A stretch of 7,565 nucleotides of DNA from contig QILJ01000318.1 in the NCBI GenBank assembly GCA_003233295.1, positions 1-7,565 of the forward strand, read 5' to 3'. Made by a program: the position numbers and the translations under genes. Below, piece by piece: positions 6,057-7,565 of this stretch. The DNA comes from Ignavibacteria bacterium. GTDB taxonomy: Bacteria > Bacteroidota > Ignavibacteria > Ignavibacteriales > Melioribacteraceae. Every line of letters begins with the position of its first letter. Positions within the stretch are counted from its first letter, which is position 1. The notes under the pieces are model-generated. The model worked only from the letters and a program-made list of their open reading frames with translations. It ran no database searches and was not told the DNA's origin.

Positions 6057-7005
6057 CTATCAATTTTAATTTTTTACCGATTGATGTAACTGAGATCTGT
6101 CGAATATATTTTTCCGCTTCCTCTAATGTTGAAGTACACACATCCCACCTTGAAGCGTTTAGGGCACCTAAAGCGGTTGCGTTTTTTACGAATTCATTAA
6201 AGACCAGTGCTTTTTCAATACCGTGAGTAATTCCAGCTACAAATGCATCTCCGCTGCCGGTTGAATCAACTTCTTCGACAGCAGACGTATCTATTCTGTA
6301 AATGAAACCAAACTTTGAAGCATAAATTGGTTTATCTCCGTCAGTTAAAAAAGCAAGTTTAATTCCTTTATCATAAAGTTCTTTAAGAAATTTGGTTTTC
6401 TTTTTTTCTGTGGAAAGATCAACAGAGAGAGACCTCTCAACCTCTGAAACGTTGTTGTGAAGAATTGTCGGAACCGCATCAATACATGACTGCATGTGGT
6501 TCCCGTAAGTATCGAGAACAGACATTTTATCAAGCCAATTAGCAAGGTCGATACCGAACGAAAAAATTTCATCCGCTTCCGCACACGGAGAGCTTCCGGA
6601 GAAAACCACGATGGAACAATTCTGCATCATCTTTTCCAGCTTTGACTTAAACTGATCAACCTCACTTTGAGATATAATTCCATTCGGTTCAAAAAAAGTA
6701 GTCAATCTTTTTGGATTCGTTTCAACAGTTAAAGTTGCCTCCCTGGTTTCTGATTTGGTGGAAATCGCTGTGAAGTTTATTTCTTCCTTAGCCAATATTT
6801 TCCGCAGAGCCTTTCCGTTATTTCCTCCTAGAAAAGTTAGGGCGATGTTCTTAATTCCGAGGTAATTTAATTGTCGGCTTACGTTAATCCCTTTACCGCC
6901 GGCTTTAAATTCACACGACGTGCTTCTGTTAGATTTTCCTAATTCTACCGAATCAAAGTAGAGTCGATTTTCTAAAAGAGGATTTAAAGTTACTGTTAAG
7001 ATCAT
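6037..7005 (-). CDS. PfkB-family sugar kinase, divergent 1-phosphofructokinase type
   Basis: Cytoplasmic kinase of the PfkB (ribokinase-like) fold, 322 residues, arranged like 1-phosphofructokinase/tagatose-6-phosphate kinase. Recognisable parts in order: MILTVTLNPLLEN start, AGGKGINVSRQLNYLG (35-50), FLGGNNGK, a FFEPNGIIS strand region (104-112), VVFSGSSP (133-140), the N-x-x-E motif (Asn185, Glu188), and DSTGSGDAFVAG (247-258) with catalytic Asp253. The ATP/anion-hole side is intact. Several substrate-side positions differ from E. coli FruK: NPAxD has Glu12 in place of Asp, SGSLPxG is SGSSPCA, the KPN lysine and proline are His183 and Asn184, and SLGAEGA is TDGDKPI. The fold is certain, but fructose 1-phosphate as substrate is not. 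No PTS or other sugar-catabolic gene is nearby. It starts 41 bases after the GWxTD gene and overlaps the omp85 start. Confidence 0.87.
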   Translation of the reverse strand: MILTVTLNPLLENRLYFDSVELGKSNRSTSCEFKAGGKGINVSRQLNYLGIKNIALTFLGGNNGKALRKILAKEEINFTAISTKSETREATLTVETNPKRLTTFFEPNGIISQSEVDQFKSKLEKMMQNCSIVVFSGSSPCAEADEIFSFGIDLANWLDKMSVLDTYGNHMQSCIDAVPTILHNNVSEVERSLSVDLSTEKKKTKFLKELYDKGIKLAFLTDGDKPIYASKFGFIYRIDTSAVEEVDSTGSGDAFVAGITHGIEKALVFNEFVKNATALGALNASRWDVCTSTLEEAEKYIRQISVTSIGKKLKLIDDSPTY

Positions 7006-7046
7006 AGCAGTTGAAAGATAATGTAAAATTAGAATAAAGATAAAAA

Positions 7047-7565
7047 TTATTGTCTGTATCTATACCAATCTCCGTAATTGAAATTAATCAATTTATAATC
7101 ACCGAAACCGGTATCGTCAACAAAATAAAAGCGTTGATTGATACTGTAGTAATCCCAAATTTCATAAGGCTTACTGTCATATTCAAACGGATGTCTTTCG
7201 ACATTATCCGGCGGACCAAGCACAATATAAATCATTCCCATGTCGGTTCTCCAACCGGGATAGTAGTGCTTAAAGTGTTTGTTTGCATAACTGACTCGGC
7301 GATAGTATTCGTTAAGAACTTCATTGTCAATAGTATTCGGGGAAGGATCTTTACTCTTCCAATAGTCCTTGAATTTTTGAAGTTTTTCTTTGGGATCTTT
7401 CGTGTCCTCAATATCATTACGCACGGAGCTACCGGCAATATAGATCATTTCGTCGATCGCCTGGTCTAAATCTGTAATTGAAGCAGGAAAACCATAAATT
7501 CTAGAAACAAAATATTTTGAAGTACCGGCAATTACATCATCATCAGAATCAACAGCTTTAGCGAT
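7047..7565 (-). CDS. GWxTD domain-containing protein (N-terminus cut by window edge)
   Basis: C-terminal 172 residues of a longer protein; the frame stays open to base 7565, so the start lies outside the window. It carries the GWxTD domain: a helical part with DLDQAIDEMIYIAGSSV and EKLQKFKDYWKSKDPSPNT, then NEYYRRVSYANKHF, then the name-giving YYPGWRTDMGMIYIVLGPPDNVERHPF, and closing strands YEIWDYYSINQRFYFVDDTGFGDYKL. It ends in YGDWYRYRQ. Such proteins occur in the Bacteroidetes/Chlorobi/Ignavibacteria group and related phyla and are often predicted to be secreted or periplasmic; their molecular function is not known. An internal ATG at 7446-7448 is not a plausible start because the domain similarity extends upstream. 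It could head the transcript that continues into the kinase gene 41 bases downstream. The domain call is firm; no role can be stated. Confidence 0.85.
   Translation of the reverse strand: MAKAVDSDDDVIAGTSKYFVSRIYGFPASITDLDQAIDEMIYIAGSSVRNDIEDTKDPKEKLQKFKDYWKSKDPSPNTIDNEVLNEYYRRVSYANKHFKHYYPGWRTDMGMIYIVLGPPDNVERHPFEYDSKPYEIWDYYSINQRFYFVDDTGFGDYKLINFNYGDWYRYRQ

Noticed and set aside
7446..7448. Internal ATG taken as the start of the GWxTD gene
   Set aside because: The frame is open and protein-like for 39 further codons to the window edge, so the gene is truncated by the window and does not start here.
7050..7469. A 139-codon plus-strand open frame antisense to the GWxTD gene
   Set aside because: It is the complement of a gene with a clear domain motif, and its product resembles no family I know. 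Other plus-strand frames (for example 628-843, 1684-1914, 2942-3223, 3754-4020) are rejected for the same reason.

Overview
The window is an AT-rich stretch in which every supportable gene lies on the minus strand, so transcription runs from high to low coordinates. The gene set is bacterial and didermic: an outer-membrane Omp85 protein, an Mla-type phospholipid transporter, RNase HII and a YraN-family protein. It also holds a GWxTD-domain protein and an archaeal-looking UbiA prenyltransferase. That pair, with mostly A/T-rich leaders that lack clear Shine-Dalgarno sites, points to the Bacteroidetes/Chlorobi/Ignavibacteria (FCB) part of the tree. Ignavibacteria is my best guess. This is inference from gene content, not from a phylogenetic marker.

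Layout in order of transcription: (1) the C-terminal part of a GWxTD-domain protein (7047-7565, running off the right edge); (2) a divergent 1-phosphofructokinase-like PfkB sugar kinase (6037-7005); (3) a three-POTRA BamA/TamA-like outer-membrane protein whose start lies inside the end of the kinase gene (4284-6056); (4) a UbiA-family prenyltransferase resembling digeranylgeranylglyceryl-phosphate synthase (3441-4283), abutting the previous gene with no gap; (5) RNase HII (2827-3444), starting at TTG within a 4-base overlap; (6) a 214-base spacer with a small hairpin; (7) a YraN/UPF0102 protein (2253-2612); (8) a 102-base AT-rich spacer with a direct repeat and a palindrome; (9) a lipid-transport ABC operon in the order permease (MlaE), ATPase (MlaF), MCE protein (MlaD), the last cut by the left edge.

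The packing suggests two or three transcription units: kinase-omp85-ubiA-rnhB (possibly led by the GWxTD gene), yraN alone or with what follows, and mlaEFD. The common theme is envelope and lipid biology: outer-membrane assembly, a membrane prenyltransferase, and inter-membrane lipid transport, with nucleic-acid housekeeping genes between. I saw no tRNA, rRNA, CRISPR array, insertion sequence or phage gene. The most interesting items are the possible archaeal-type ether-lipid enzyme in a bacterial envelope gene cluster, and the kinase whose substrate-side motifs depart from the family pattern while its ATP-side motifs are intact.
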